64,000 nucleotides of DNA from CAVQCJ01 sp963849365 (GTDB lineage Bacteria; Actinomycetota; Actinomycetes; Prado026): contig CAWKHA010000001.1 of the NCBI GenBank assembly GCA_963849365.1, positions 682,001-746,000 of the forward strand. Reading direction: 5' to 3'. This document shows, piece by piece, positions 33,739 to 41,781 of the stretch. The notes under the pieces are model-generated. The model saw only the letters and a program-made list of their open reading frames with translations, had not been told where the DNA came from and did not search any database. Each line of letters starts with the position of its first letter. Position 1 is the stretch's first letter. The translations under genes and the position numbers were made by a program.

Positions 33739-33921
33739 TCAGGTCGAGCGTGCGGACGACGGGCGCCCTTCGTTGCCCTCGTCGAAGGTGGAGCGCATCC
33801 TCAGGTCGCGGCGCGGGTCGGCGATCGCGCAGGCGCTCCGCGCCTGGACCCGGCCCAGCAGCACGCCCACCAGGACCATCACGCCCACGGCGAGAACGGC
33901 GTAGCCGATCACCTGCGCCAT
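33739..33921 (-). CDS. Small single-pass membrane protein
   Basis: Sixty residues: one hydrophobic helix (about 4-24, VIGYAVLAVGVMVLVGVLLG) followed by a charged, polar tail rich in Arg, Asp and Ser. It would place its tail in the cytoplasm or periplasm by itself. It has a clear ATG start and sits alone between rlmN and the CoA-transferase gene. I recognise no family; it could be a genuine small protein of unknown function. Confidence 0.5.
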   Translation of the reverse strand: MAQVIGYAVLAVGVMVLVGVLLGRVQARSACAIADPRRDLRMRSTFDEGNEGRPSSARST

Positions 33922-33941
33922 GGCCGGAGCGTACCCCGGAC

Positions 33942-33969
33942 CCCGCCCGCCGCGCGTGCGCCGGGCGGG
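33942..33969 (-). terminator. Hairpin after rlmN
   Basis: CCCGCCC and GGGCGGG form a perfect seven-base-pair stem around a 14-base GC-rich loop, about 36 bases past the rlmN stop. It probably ends the cdsA-rlmN transcript. No T tract is present. Confidence 0.5.
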
Positions 33970-34004
33970 TTCTGGTCAGGGCGGCGCGCCTCGGGCGGCG
34001 CCGG

Positions 34005-35138
34005 TCAGGCCGCCCCGCCGGCGGCCAGCTGCCCGCAGGCTCCGTCGATCTCGCGCCCGCGGGTGTCGCGCACCGTGGTCGGGATCCCGTGGCCGCGCAG
34101 CGTCCGGACGAAGGCCCGCTCGACCGCGGGGTCGCTGGAGGTCCAGCGCGACCCCGGCGTCGGGTTCAGCGGGATCGGGTTGACGTGCACCCAGCCGCTG
34201 CCCCGCGCGGTGAGCAGCCGGCCGAGCAGGTCCGCCCGCCAGGCCTGGTCGTTGACGTCCCGGATCAGGGCGTACTCGATGCTCACCCGGCGGCCGGTGG
34301 CGTCGAAGTAGCGGCGCGCGGCGTCCAGCACGTCGGCCACGTTCCAGCGGGTGTTGAGCGGGACGAGCTCGTCGCGTGCCTCGTCGTCGGGCGCGTGCAG
34401 GCTCAGCGCCAACGTCACCGGGAGACCCTCGCCGGCCAGCCGGTCCATCGCCGGGACGAGCCCCACCGTCGAGACCGTGATCCCGCGAGCGGACAGGCCG
34501 AGGCCGTCGGGCGAGGGATCGGTCAGCCGGCGCAGGGCGCTCAGCGACGCCTTGTAGTTCGCCAGCGCCTCCCCCATGCCCATGAACACCACGTTGGTCA
34601 CCCGCCCGGGTCCGCCGGGCAGCGCTCCGGACGCGAGCGCCCGGGCCGCGTCCACCACCTGCTCGACGATCTCGCCGCTGGACAGGTTGCGGGTCAGCCC
34701 GGCCTGGCCCGTCGCGCAGAACGGGCAGTTCATCCCGCAGCCGGCCTGGGAGGACACGCACACCGTCGCACGCGCGGCGCTGGATGCGGTCCGCGCGTAG
34801 CGCATGAGCACCGACTCGACCAGCGTCCCGTCGAAGAGGCGCCACAGGGTCTTGCGGGTCGATCCGGCGTCGCACTCGAGCGTCCGCACCGGCTCCATCA
34901 GGGTCGGTGTCAGAGCCTGCGCGAGCGCGGCCCGGGCCGTGGCCGGCACGTCGGTCCAGTCCTGCGGGTCCGTCGCCAGACGGTGGAAGTACTGCGCGGC
35001 CACCTGCCGCGCCCGGAACTGCGGGTGGCCCAGGTCGGCCACGACTGCACGACGCTGCGCGGGAGTCAGGTCGGCGAGGTGCACCGGTGGCCGGGCGCGG
35101 CGCGGTGCGACGAAAGTGAGCTCTCCGGGAGCGGGCAC
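34005..35138 (-). CDS. rlmN: 23S rRNA/tRNA adenine-C2 methyltransferase RlmN
   Basis: A 377-residue radical-SAM methyltransferase. The iron-sulfur cluster motif is C134-x3-C138-x2-C141 in GCGMNCPFCATGQ. Other landmarks are VFMGMGEALANY and LSLHAPDDEARDELVPLN; the C-terminal TVRDTRGREIDGACGQL carries the second Cys needed for methyl transfer. It methylates A2503 of 23S rRNA and A37 of some tRNAs. GTG 35138 starts five bases after the cdsA stop. Confidence 0.95.
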   Translation of the reverse strand: MPAPGELTFVAPRRARPPVHLADLTPAQRRAVVADLGHPQFRARQVAAQYFHRLATDPQDWTDVPATARAALAQALTPTLMEPVRTLECDAGSTRKTLWRLFDGTLVESVLMRYARTASSAARATVCVSSQAGCGMNCPFCATGQAGLTRNLSSGEIVEQVVDAARALASGALPGGPGRVTNVVFMGMGEALANYKASLSALRRLTDPSPDGLGLSARGITVSTVGLVPAMDRLAGEGLPVTLALSLHAPDDEARDELVPLNTRWNVADVLDAARRYFDATGRRVSIEYALIRDVNDQAWRADLLGRLLTARGSGWVHVNPIPLNPTPGSRWTSSDPAVERAFVRTLRGHGIPTTVRDTRGREIDGACGQLAAGGAA

Positions 35139-35143
35139 CCCGG

Positions 35144-36076
35144 TCAGCCCCCGGCGAAGACCGTGAACAGCACGTAGGCCACCGGCGCCACCGGCAGCAA
35201 CGAGTCCAGCCGGTCCATGATCCCGCCGTGGCCGGGGAGCAGCCGGCCCATGTCCTTGATGCCGAGGTCGCGCTTGACCGAGGACTCGGCCAGGTCGCCG
35301 AGGGTCGCCGCCACCACGAACGCTGCGCCGACCGCCGCACCCTGCCACCAGTGCAGGTGCAGCAGCCAGACCGACAGGACCGCCCCGCCGACCAGGCAGA
35401 CGGCGACCGATCCGGCGAACCCCTCCCAGGTCTTCTTCGGGCTGATCGTGGGCGCCAGCAGGTGCCGGCCCGTGAGCACGCCCAGCACGTACCCCCCGAT
35501 GTCGCTGCAGACGGTGGTGGCGACGAAGACGACGATGCGGTCCGCCCCAGCGGGCTGTGCGAACATCAGCGCCGCGAAGCCGCCGAGGAACGGCACGTAG
35601 GTGGCGGCCCAGACCCCGGCCGAGGTGTCCCGGACCGAGTTCTCCGGACCGGCCGGGAGCCGCCAGAACACGATCACGAGCACCGTCGCCGCGTACGCCA
35701 CCGCCAGGCCCGGCAGACCGCCGGCGTAGGCGCACAGGACCATCGCCACCGTGCCGCCGAGCAGTGGCAGCCGGGGCGGGGCGATCCCGGCGCCCATCAA
35801 CGCCGTGACCAGCTCGGCGACGGCGATCACGAACGCGACGACCATGACGGCGACGAAGCCGCGTGGGAACCAGTAGATGGTCGTGAGGACCAGCGCGCCG
35901 AGGACCACGCCCACCGCGGTCGCGGCGACGAGATTGCGCCCGGCCCCGCGCGGCGCGCGGGCCGGTCCGGGTGCGGCGGCTGCAGGCACCTCGGCCTCGT
36001 GGTCTCCCGACCGGACCTCGGTCCGGTCGGCCGGCTCGGGTGCGGGTTCGGCGGTCACGTCGGTGGGCTGCGTCAT
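35144..36076 (-). CDS. cdsA: Phosphatidate cytidylyltransferase
   Basis: A 310-residue membrane enzyme with a disordered, charged N-terminus (about 1-45) and about eight helices. The CTP-transferase signature is near the C-terminus: SVKRDLGIKDMGRLLPGHGG then MDRLDSLL. It makes CDP-diacylglycerol for phospholipid synthesis. It follows frr by 22 bp, the standard actinobacterial order. Confidence 0.95.
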   Translation of the reverse strand: MTQPTDVTAEPAPEPADRTEVRSGDHEAEVPAAAAPGPARAPRGAGRNLVAATAVGVVLGALVLTTIYWFPRGFVAVMVVAFVIAVAELVTALMGAGIAPPRLPLLGGTVAMVLCAYAGGLPGLAVAYAATVLVIVFWRLPAGPENSVRDTSAGVWAATYVPFLGGFAALMFAQPAGADRIVVFVATTVCSDIGGYVLGVLTGRHLLAPTISPKKTWEGFAGSVAVCLVGGAVLSVWLLHLHWWQGAAVGAAFVVAATLGDLAESSVKRDLGIKDMGRLLPGHGGIMDRLDSLLPVAPVAYVLFTVFAGG

Positions 36077-36098
36077 CGGCTCATGAGGGACATCCGGC

Positions 36099-36656
36099 TC
36101 AGACCTCGAGCAGCTCGGCTTCTTTGTGCTTGAGGAGCTCGTCGATGTTGGCGACGTACTTGTGCGTCACGTCCTCGAGGTGCTTCTCGGCACGGCGTAC
36201 GTCGTCCTCGCCGGCGTCCCCGCCGTCGGCCAGCTTCTCCAGCGCCGTCATCGCGTGCCGGCGGATGTTGCGGACGGCGACCCGGGCGTCCTCCGCCTTG
36301 GTCTTGGCCAGCTTCACGTACTCGCGGCGCCGCTCCTCGGTCAGCTGCGGGAAGGCGACCCGGATGATCGTCCCGTCGTCGGTCGGGTTGACCCCGAGGT
36401 CGCTGTCCCGGATGGCCTTCTCGATCGCGGTGAGCGAGCCCTTGTCGTACGGCGTGATCGTGACCATCCGGGCGTCGACGACGTGGAACGAGGCCATCTG
36501 CGGGATCGGCGTGGGCGTGCCGTAGTAGTCGGCCTGGATCTTGTTGAACATCGCCGGGTGCGCCCGGCCGGTGCGGATACCGGCGAAGTCCTCGCGGGCG
36601 ACCGTCACGGCCTTGTCCATCTTCTCCTCGGCCTCGAGGAGAGTGTCGTCGATCAC
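36099..36656 (-). CDS. frr: Ribosome recycling factor
   Basis: 185 residues of the usual RRF length. Landmarks are REDFAGIRTGRAHPAMFNKI, the hinge region with YYGTPTPIPQMASF, and NPTDDGTIIRVAFPQLTEERRREYVKLAK. With EF-G it splits post-termination ribosomes. The GTG start has GGGAG six bases upstream. It lies 32 bp downstream of pyrH. Confidence 0.97.
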   Translation of the reverse strand: MIDDTLLEAEEKMDKAVTVAREDFAGIRTGRAHPAMFNKIQADYYGTPTPIPQMASFHVVDARMVTITPYDKGSLTAIEKAIRDSDLGVNPTDDGTIIRVAFPQLTEERRREYVKLAKTKAEDARVAVRNIRRHAMTALEKLADGGDAGEDDVRRAEKHLEDVTHKYVANIDELLKHKEAELLEV

Positions 36657-36688
36657 CGGCGTCTCCCTGTCGTCCTCACGGGCGCCGG

Positions 36689-37471
36689 TCAGGCGCCTGC
36701 CGCCACCAGCGTGCCGATCCTCTCACCCCGGACGGCGCGGGCGATGTTGCCTTCGACGAGGAGGTTGAACACGATGATCGGCAGGTCGTTGTCCTGGCAG
36801 AGGCTGATGGCGGTCGCGTCCGCCACCTTCAGCCCTCGGCGGAGCACCTCGGCGTACGAGAGCCGGTCGAAGCGCACCGCCCCGGGGTCGGTCCTGGGGT
36901 CGCGGTCGTACACGCCGTCGACCCCCTTGGCCATGAGCACGACCTCGGCGGCGACCTCCAGCGCGCGCTGGGCCGCGGTGGTGTCGGTGGAGAAGAACGG
37001 CGCCCCCAGCCCGGCGCCGAAGATGACCACACGGCCCTTCTCGAGGTGGCGGATCGCCCGGCGCGGGACGTACGGCTCGGCCACCTGTCCCATCGTGATG
37101 GCGGTCTGGACCCTTGTCTCGACGCCCTGCTTCTCCAGGAAGTCCTGCAGGGCCAGGCAGTTCATCACCGTCCCGAGCATGCCCATGTAGTCGGCGCGGC
37201 TGCGGTCCATCCCGCGCTCGGAGAGCTGGGCGCCGCGGAAGTAGTTGCCGCCGCCGATGACGACCGCCACCTGGACCCCGCTGCGGACGACCTCCGCGAT
37301 CTGGACCGCGACGGTCTGGACGACGTCGGGGTCCACCCCGAGGCCGCCGCCGCCGGCGAACGCCTCCCCCGAGAGCTTGAGCAGCACCCGCCTGAACCCT
37401 CCGGGCCAAAACTCGTCGCTGACCAGCACCGGACGGTCGGCGGGACTGCCCACGATGTCGCCCTCGACCAC
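36689..37471 (-). CDS. pyrH: Uridylate kinase
   Basis: A 260-residue amino-acid-kinase-fold enzyme: RRVLLKLSGEAFAG binds phosphate near residue 28, VVIGGGNYFRG and DYMGMLGTVMNCLALQ follow, and VVIFGAGLGAPFFSTDTTAA lines the UMP site. It phosphorylates UMP to UDP. GTG 37471 follows GGGAGGAG at a good distance; an upstream in-frame extension lacks homology and is rejected. Confidence 0.96.
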   Translation of the reverse strand: MVEGDIVGSPADRPVLVSDEFWPGGFRRVLLKLSGEAFAGGGGLGVDPDVVQTVAVQIAEVVRSGVQVAVVIGGGNYFRGAQLSERGMDRSRADYMGMLGTVMNCLALQDFLEKQGVETRVQTAITMGQVAEPYVPRRAIRHLEKGRVVIFGAGLGAPFFSTDTTAAQRALEVAAEVVLMAKGVDGVYDRDPRTDPGAVRFDRLSYAEVLRRGLKVADATAISLCQDNDLPIIVFNLLVEGNIARAVRGERIGTLVAAGA

Positions 37472-37572
37472 CTGGGTCTCCTCCCGTCCGGGGTTGCCAC
37501 CGTCTGCCCGCAGTGTGCACGGTCGCTCAATCCCTCGGCTACCCGCCTCGGTCCTCGCTTCAGAGTGCACCA

Positions 37573-37596
37573 CGGCGGCCCGCTACGGGACCGCCG
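37573..37596 (-). terminator. Strong hairpin after tsf
   Basis: On the minus strand CGGCGG pairs with CCGCCG and the stem extends inward through a G-T pair and two G-C pairs, giving nine pairs around a six-base loop. It starts 12 bases beyond the tsf stop and separates the rpsB-tsf unit from pyrH. Confidence 0.6.
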
Positions 37597-37607
37597 CACG
37601 GGCGCGG

Positions 37608-38426
37608 TTACGCCTGCCCCACCTCGAACCGGGCGAACCCGGTGACCGTGATGCCGGCGTCGGCCAGGACCTGGGCGACCGTCTTCTTCTGCACGTGGAC
37701 GGACTCCTGCTCGAGCAGCACCCGGTCGGCGACGTAGGCGTTGACCCGGGCCTCGACGATCTTGGGCACGGCCGCCTCCGGCTTGCCCTCCTCCCGCGTC
37801 TTGGCCTCCTCGACACGGCGGGCGGACTCCAGGACGTCGGCCGGCACCTCGTCCCGCGTGAGGTACGCCGGACGCATGGCCGCGATGTGCATGGCGGTCG
37901 CGCGGGCCGCCTCCGCGTCCGCACCCTGGTACGACACCAGGACGCCGACCTGCGGGGGCAGGGCGGGGTCCTTGCGGTGCAGGTAGGTCGCAACGGTGCC
38001 GTCGAGCACCGCCACCCGGCGCAGCTCGAGCTTCTCGCCGATGACGGCCGACAGCGCCTGGATGGCCTCGCCGACGTTCGTCCCGTCCCTGAGGTCCAGC
38101 GCGAGCGCCTCCGGGACGTCTGCCGGCCGGGCCGTCTCGACCGCGCCGACGATCCGAGCGGCGAGCTCCTGGAACTGGCTGTTCTTCGCGACGAAGTCGG
38201 TCTCGCAGTCGAGCTCGACGATCGCGTTGCCGGACACGGCCACCAGGCCGTTGGCCGCGACGCGGTCGGCCCGCTTGTCGACGTCCTTGGCGCCCTTGGC
38301 GCGCAGGATCTCGACGGCCGCGTCGAAGTCGCCGTCCGCCTCGGTGAGGGCGTTCTTGCAGTCGACGAACCCCGCGGCGGTGAGGTCGCGGAGCCGCTTG
38401 ACGTCGGCGGCGGTGAAGTCAGCCAT
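37608..38426 (-). CDS. tsf: Elongation factor Ts
   Basis: 272 residues with the N-terminal UBA-like domain (MADFTAADVKRLRDLTAAGF, DCKNALTEADGD) and the EF-Tu-binding core beginning NAIVELDCETDFVAKN. It recycles EF-Tu by releasing GDP. ATG 38426 is chosen by homology. It is cotranscribed with rpsB, 64 bp upstream. Confidence 0.97.
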   Translation of the reverse strand: MADFTAADVKRLRDLTAAGFVDCKNALTEADGDFDAAVEILRAKGAKDVDKRADRVAANGLVAVSGNAIVELDCETDFVAKNSQFQELAARIVGAVETARPADVPEALALDLRDGTNVGEAIQALSAVIGEKLELRRVAVLDGTVATYLHRKDPALPPQVGVLVSYQGADAEAARATAMHIAAMRPAYLTRDEVPADVLESARRVEEAKTREEGKPEAAVPKIVEARVNAYVADRVLLEQESVHVQKKTVAQVLADAGITVTGFARFEVGQA

Positions 38427-38490
38427 GGCGCTCTCTCGTCTCCTGGTCGTGGTGCTGGTGCTGGCGTGTCGTGATCGGACCGGGCCGGGC

Positions 38491-39522
38491 TCAGGCGGTC
38501 TCGTCGGTGGCGTCCCCGGCGGCCGGTTCGGCCGCGGCTGCCTCTTCGCTCGCGGGCTCCTCGGCCGAGGCAGCCGTGGTGACCGGCTCGGCAACAAGCT
38601 CGGCAACGAGCTCCGCATCCGGCTCCGCGACCGGCTCGACCTGGACCGGCTCGGCGACCTCTGCCGCGGCAACGGGCTCGGCAACGGGCTCGGCGGCGGG
38701 CTCGGCGGCGACCGCAGCAGCCTCCGCCGTGGGCCCGGCGTCGCCGCGCTGCAGCAGCTCCCGCTCCCAGTCCGCCAGCGGCTCGTCCGAGCCGAGCTCG
38801 GCGCCGGGCTTCTCGTCGGTCTGGCCCGCCCCGGCCCGGGCCATCAGCCCGTCCGCGACCGCGTCGGCGAGCACGCGGGTCAGCAGGCCGACGGCGCGGA
38901 TCGCGTCGTCGTTGCCCGGGATCGGGTAGTCGACCTCGTCCGGGTCGCAGTTCGTGTCGAGGATCGCGACCACCGGGATGCCCAGCTTGCGCGCCTCGGC
39001 GACCGCGATGTGCTCCTTCTTCGTGTCCACGATCCACACCGCGCTCGGCACCCGGCTCATGTCCCGGATCCCACCCAGCGTCTTCTCGAGCTTGTCCTTC
39101 TCGCGCTTGAGGACCAGCAGCTCCTTCTTGGTGATCCCGGAGCCGGCGACGTCGTCGAAGTCGATGAGCTCGAGCTCCTTCAGCCGCTGCAACCGCTTGT
39201 GCACGGTCGAGAAGTTCGTGAGCATCCCGCCAAGCCAGCGCTGGTTGACGTACGGCATGCCGACCCGGGTGGCCTGCTCGGCGACCGACTCCTGCGCCTG
39301 CTTCTTCGTCCCGACGAACAGCACCGAGCCGCCGTGGGCGACGGTCTCCTTGACGAAGTCGTAGGCGCTGTCGATGTAGGACAGCGACTGCTGCAGGTCG
39401 ATGATGTAGATGCCGTTGCGCTCGGTGAAGATGAAGCGCTTCATCTTGGGGTTCCAGCGACGGGTCTGGTGCCCGAAGTGGACGCCGCTCTCCAGGAGCT
39501 GGCGCATCGTGACGACGGCCAT
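38491..39522 (-). CDS. rpsB: 30S ribosomal protein S2 with long acidic C-terminal tail
   Basis: The first about 230 residues are canonical S2 (AVVTMRQLLESGVHFGHQTRRWNPKM, RWLGGMLTNF, VVAILDTNCDPDEVDYPIPGNDDA). Beyond about residue 250 the 343-residue protein adds a low-complexity tail of nearly 90 residues built from Ala, Glu, Pro and Val (repeated AEPVAEP-like units). Actinobacterial S2 proteins often have an extension, but this one is long. The ribosome site AAGGAGAA precedes the ATG. Confidence 0.96.
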   Translation of the reverse strand: MAVVTMRQLLESGVHFGHQTRRWNPKMKRFIFTERNGIYIIDLQQSLSYIDSAYDFVKETVAHGGSVLFVGTKKQAQESVAEQATRVGMPYVNQRWLGGMLTNFSTVHKRLQRLKELELIDFDDVAGSGITKKELLVLKREKDKLEKTLGGIRDMSRVPSAVWIVDTKKEHIAVAEARKLGIPVVAILDTNCDPDEVDYPIPGNDDAIRAVGLLTRVLADAVADGLMARAGAGQTDEKPGAELGSDEPLADWERELLQRGDAGPTAEAAAVAAEPAAEPVAEPVAAAEVAEPVQVEPVAEPDAELVAELVAEPVTTAASAEEPASEEAAAAEPAAGDATDETA

Positions 39523-39884
39523 GGCCGAAGTTCTCCTTCATGGGCACGGACGGGCGCGTACGACGCCCGGGCGGTGCCCGGCTCGGTTCGTCGGGCCCAG
39601 GCGGTCGCGCGGGCCCTGCCTGACGCCCTGCTCCGGTCCGACCCGCTCGCGCGGGACCGAGGGACCGCCCGGAGCCTTGCGGCGCCGGGGAGGACGTGCG
39701 AGATGTGTGGACGCCCGGGCGGACCCGGGCCGGGTCAGTGTACGGGACGGCCTCGGACCGGGGCGAACCCGTTCGGAGGCGCCGTCGCGAGGGTTCGTCC
39801 ACAGGGTCCGGGGGCGGCGCCGGCGTCCACAGCTGCCGCCTCCGGCGCCCCGCCGTGGGGCCGCCCACGGCAGTGTCGCGCCGT
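39523..39884. promoter_or_regulatory. Intergenic region with rpsB leader and candidate promoter
   Basis: This 362-bp divergent region holds no gene I can support. For rpsB, TACACT at 39742-39737 (minus strand) is a likely -10 and would give a leader of about 210 bases. The leader contains a hairpin: CCCGC-TCGC-GCGGG (39642-39655), closed further out by GGTCC (39635-39639) and GGACC (39662-39666). Such structured S2 leaders can serve autoregulation; that is inference. No clear promoter is seen for the M23 gene. Confidence 0.4.
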
Positions 39885-40718
39885 ATGACCCTGATCCTCC
39901 TGACCGCCGTGCTCGCCGTCTCCATGGGCGCGACCGCCCCGCTTTCCGTGGTGGCGCGAGCGCCAGCTCCCGGCGCCCGCTGGGCGGCCCCGCTCGGTCC
40001 CCCGCTGGTGCTGCTGCGCCCGTTCTCGCCGCCGCCGGCGGGAACGCCGTGGCTGCCCGGGCACCGCGGTGTGGACCTCGCCGGAGCGGCCGGGGCGCCG
40101 GTGCACGCCGACGCGGCCGGTCGGGTCATCTTCGCCGGTCGCGTCGCGGGCAGGGGGGTCGTGGTCGTCGCACACTCGTCCCGGCTGCGCAGCACCTTCG
40201 AGCCCGTGCGGGCGCTGGTCGGCGTGGGTGACCCCGTGGTGGCCGGCGACGAGGTGGGCCGGCTCGAGCGCCCTGTCCAGGTGCCGGGTCCGGGGCCCGC
40301 CTGTCCCGGACAGCCGTGCCTGCACTGGGGGATGCTGCTCGACGGGCAGTACGTCGACCCGCTGGTCACCAGCGGCCTGGTGGGCGCTGCCGCGGCGGCC
40401 GGACCGGCCCGCCTGCTGCCCCTCGACGGGCCGCCGCAGGCCGGCGTCGGCGGGCCACCGATCCCTGCCCCGGTCGGCCGGGCCGCGCCGGTCGGGGTCG
40501 GGCGGTCCGCGGGTGCGGCCGCAGCCGGCTCGCTCGGGGGTGGTCCGCCGGGGCCGGGGGGTGGCGGCGCCGTCCTGGCCACCGACACGACGGCCGCGGT
40601 CGTGGTCGGCAGCGCCACGGCCGCCGTGGGTCTGGTCAGGCGGAGGCGCGGGCGTGGCCGGCCGGCATGGCGCCGGACCGGCTCGGGAGCGACCGGCCCG
40701 CCCGGGCCGGGTCCGTAG
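39885..40718 (+). CDS. Secreted M23-family metallopeptidase
   Basis: A 277-residue protein with an N-terminal signal peptide or membrane anchor (TLILLTAVLAVSMGATA). The peptidase core shows the lysostaphin-fold ligands H60 and D64 in HRGVDLAG and H147 in LHWGML. A Gly/Pro-rich linker follows, then a C-terminal hydrophobic segment (about 243-262) and an Arg-rich end, suggesting membrane anchorage. Such enzymes cut peptidoglycan cross-links or act as inactive activators of cell-wall hydrolases. The in-frame region upstream of ATG 39885 is not conserved-looking and was left out. Confidence 0.8.
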   Translation: MTLILLTAVLAVSMGATAPLSVVARAPAPGARWAAPLGPPLVLLRPFSPPPAGTPWLPGHRGVDLAGAAGAPVHADAAGRVIFAGRVAGRGVVVVAHSSRLRSTFEPVRALVGVGDPVVAGDEVGRLERPVQVPGPGPACPGQPCLHWGMLLDGQYVDPLVTSGLVGAAAAAGPARLLPLDGPPQAGVGGPPIPAPVGRAAPVGVGRSAGAAAAGSLGGGPPGPGGGGAVLATDTTAAVVVGSATAAVGLVRRRRGRGRPAWRRTGSGATGPPGPGP

Positions 40719-40721
40719 GCT
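40716..40721 (+). promoter_or_regulatory. Leaderless -10 element of the GH76-like gene
   Basis: TAGGCT overlaps the stop codon of the M23 gene and lies six bases before ATG 40728, the same leaderless arrangement seen for agmatinase and the cupin. It suggests independent transcription of the second gene. Confidence 0.45.
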
Positions 40722-40727
40722 CGCCGG

Positions 40728-41756
40728 ATGCCCGGCCGGCCGGACCACGAGCACCGCGTCGCACGGGCCGAAGCGGCCTGGGACGCGCTGGGCGCCTCGG
40801 TCGTCGGCCGCGACGGGGCCGGGCGGACGATCGTGCTCGACCGTGCCGGCGGGCGCGCAGCGACCCTCTGGCCGTACTCACAGGTGCTGCACGCCGCGGT
40901 CGTCGTCGGGGACCTCCGCGACGGTCCGGAGCCGGCCCGCCGGCTCGGCCGGGGGGTCGAGCGCTACCGGCGCGGCGAGGCCTACAAGAGCCGGCCGAGT
41001 CCGGGTCGGGGGGAGCGCTTCTACGACGACAACGCCTGGGTCGGTCTGGCCGCCGCGCACGCGAGGCTGCTCGGCGAGACCGAGGAGGTGGGGCGGCTGG
41101 CCCGGCGGGTCCTGGGTTGGGTCCGGTCCGGTGAGGACCCGACCGGCGGGGTGCGCTGGCGCGAGGGGCGACCCGGCCGGCACGCCTGTTCGACCGGGGC
41201 GGCGGGGATTCTCGCCCTGCGAGCCGGTCCCGGCGAGGGCCCCGGTGAGGACTCCGTCGTGGCGTTCGCCCGGCGCTGCACGGCGTTCCTGACCGGTCCG
41301 CTGCTGCTGCCGTCCGGGCTCGTCGCCGACAACGTGGACCGCGACCGCCTCGACCCGACGGTGTGGTCGTACAACCAGGGATTGACCATCGGGCTGCTCG
41401 AGTTGCTCGACCGCGCCGGCGTGGACGGTGCCGGCGGCCGGGCCCGGGAGCTCGCCGAGGTGGCCGTCCGGCACTTCGGGGCGCAGGACCGGCTGTGGCA
41501 GCAGCCGCCATGCCTGGTGTCCGTCTTCGGCCGGATGCTCCTGCTGCTGCACTCCCGCGACGGCGACCCACGGTGGACGAGCCTGGTCGACGACTACCTC
41601 GACCGGGTGTGGGCGCAGGCAGCCGACGGCTCAGGCGGCTTCACCCGCGGCGGCATCGGCGCGTACGACCGGGAGACCACCCTGGACCTGGCCGGCATCG
41701 TCGTGCTGTCGGCGTTGCGCGCGGCGCGGCCGGACCGGCTCGCGCTGATCTGCTGA
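40728..41756 (+). CDS. GH76-like alpha-1,6-mannanase-fold protein
   Basis: A 342-residue (alpha/alpha)6-barrel protein. The family's paired catalytic Asp residues appear as FYDDNAWVGLA (D100, D101), followed by helical repeats with DPTVWSYNQG and GGFTRGGIGAYDRETT. GH76 enzymes cut alpha-1,6-mannan backbones. No signal peptide is visible, so this member would act inside the cell, perhaps on lipomannan-type precursors or another glycan, or be non-catalytic. It follows the M23 gene by nine bases and is convergent with the sigma factor gene. Confidence 0.75.
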   Translation: MPGRPDHEHRVARAEAAWDALGASVVGRDGAGRTIVLDRAGGRAATLWPYSQVLHAAVVVGDLRDGPEPARRLGRGVERYRRGEAYKSRPSPGRGERFYDDNAWVGLAAAHARLLGETEEVGRLARRVLGWVRSGEDPTGGVRWREGRPGRHACSTGAAGILALRAGPGEGPGEDSVVAFARRCTAFLTGPLLLPSGLVADNVDRDRLDPTVWSYNQGLTIGLLELLDRAGVDGAGGRARELAEVAVRHFGAQDRLWQQPPCLVSVFGRMLLLLHSRDGDPRWTSLVDDYLDRVWAQAADGSGGFTRGGIGAYDRETTLDLAGIVVLSALRAARPDRLALIC

Positions 41757-41781
41757 GCAGCCTCGGGTCGTCGCGAGCCGG

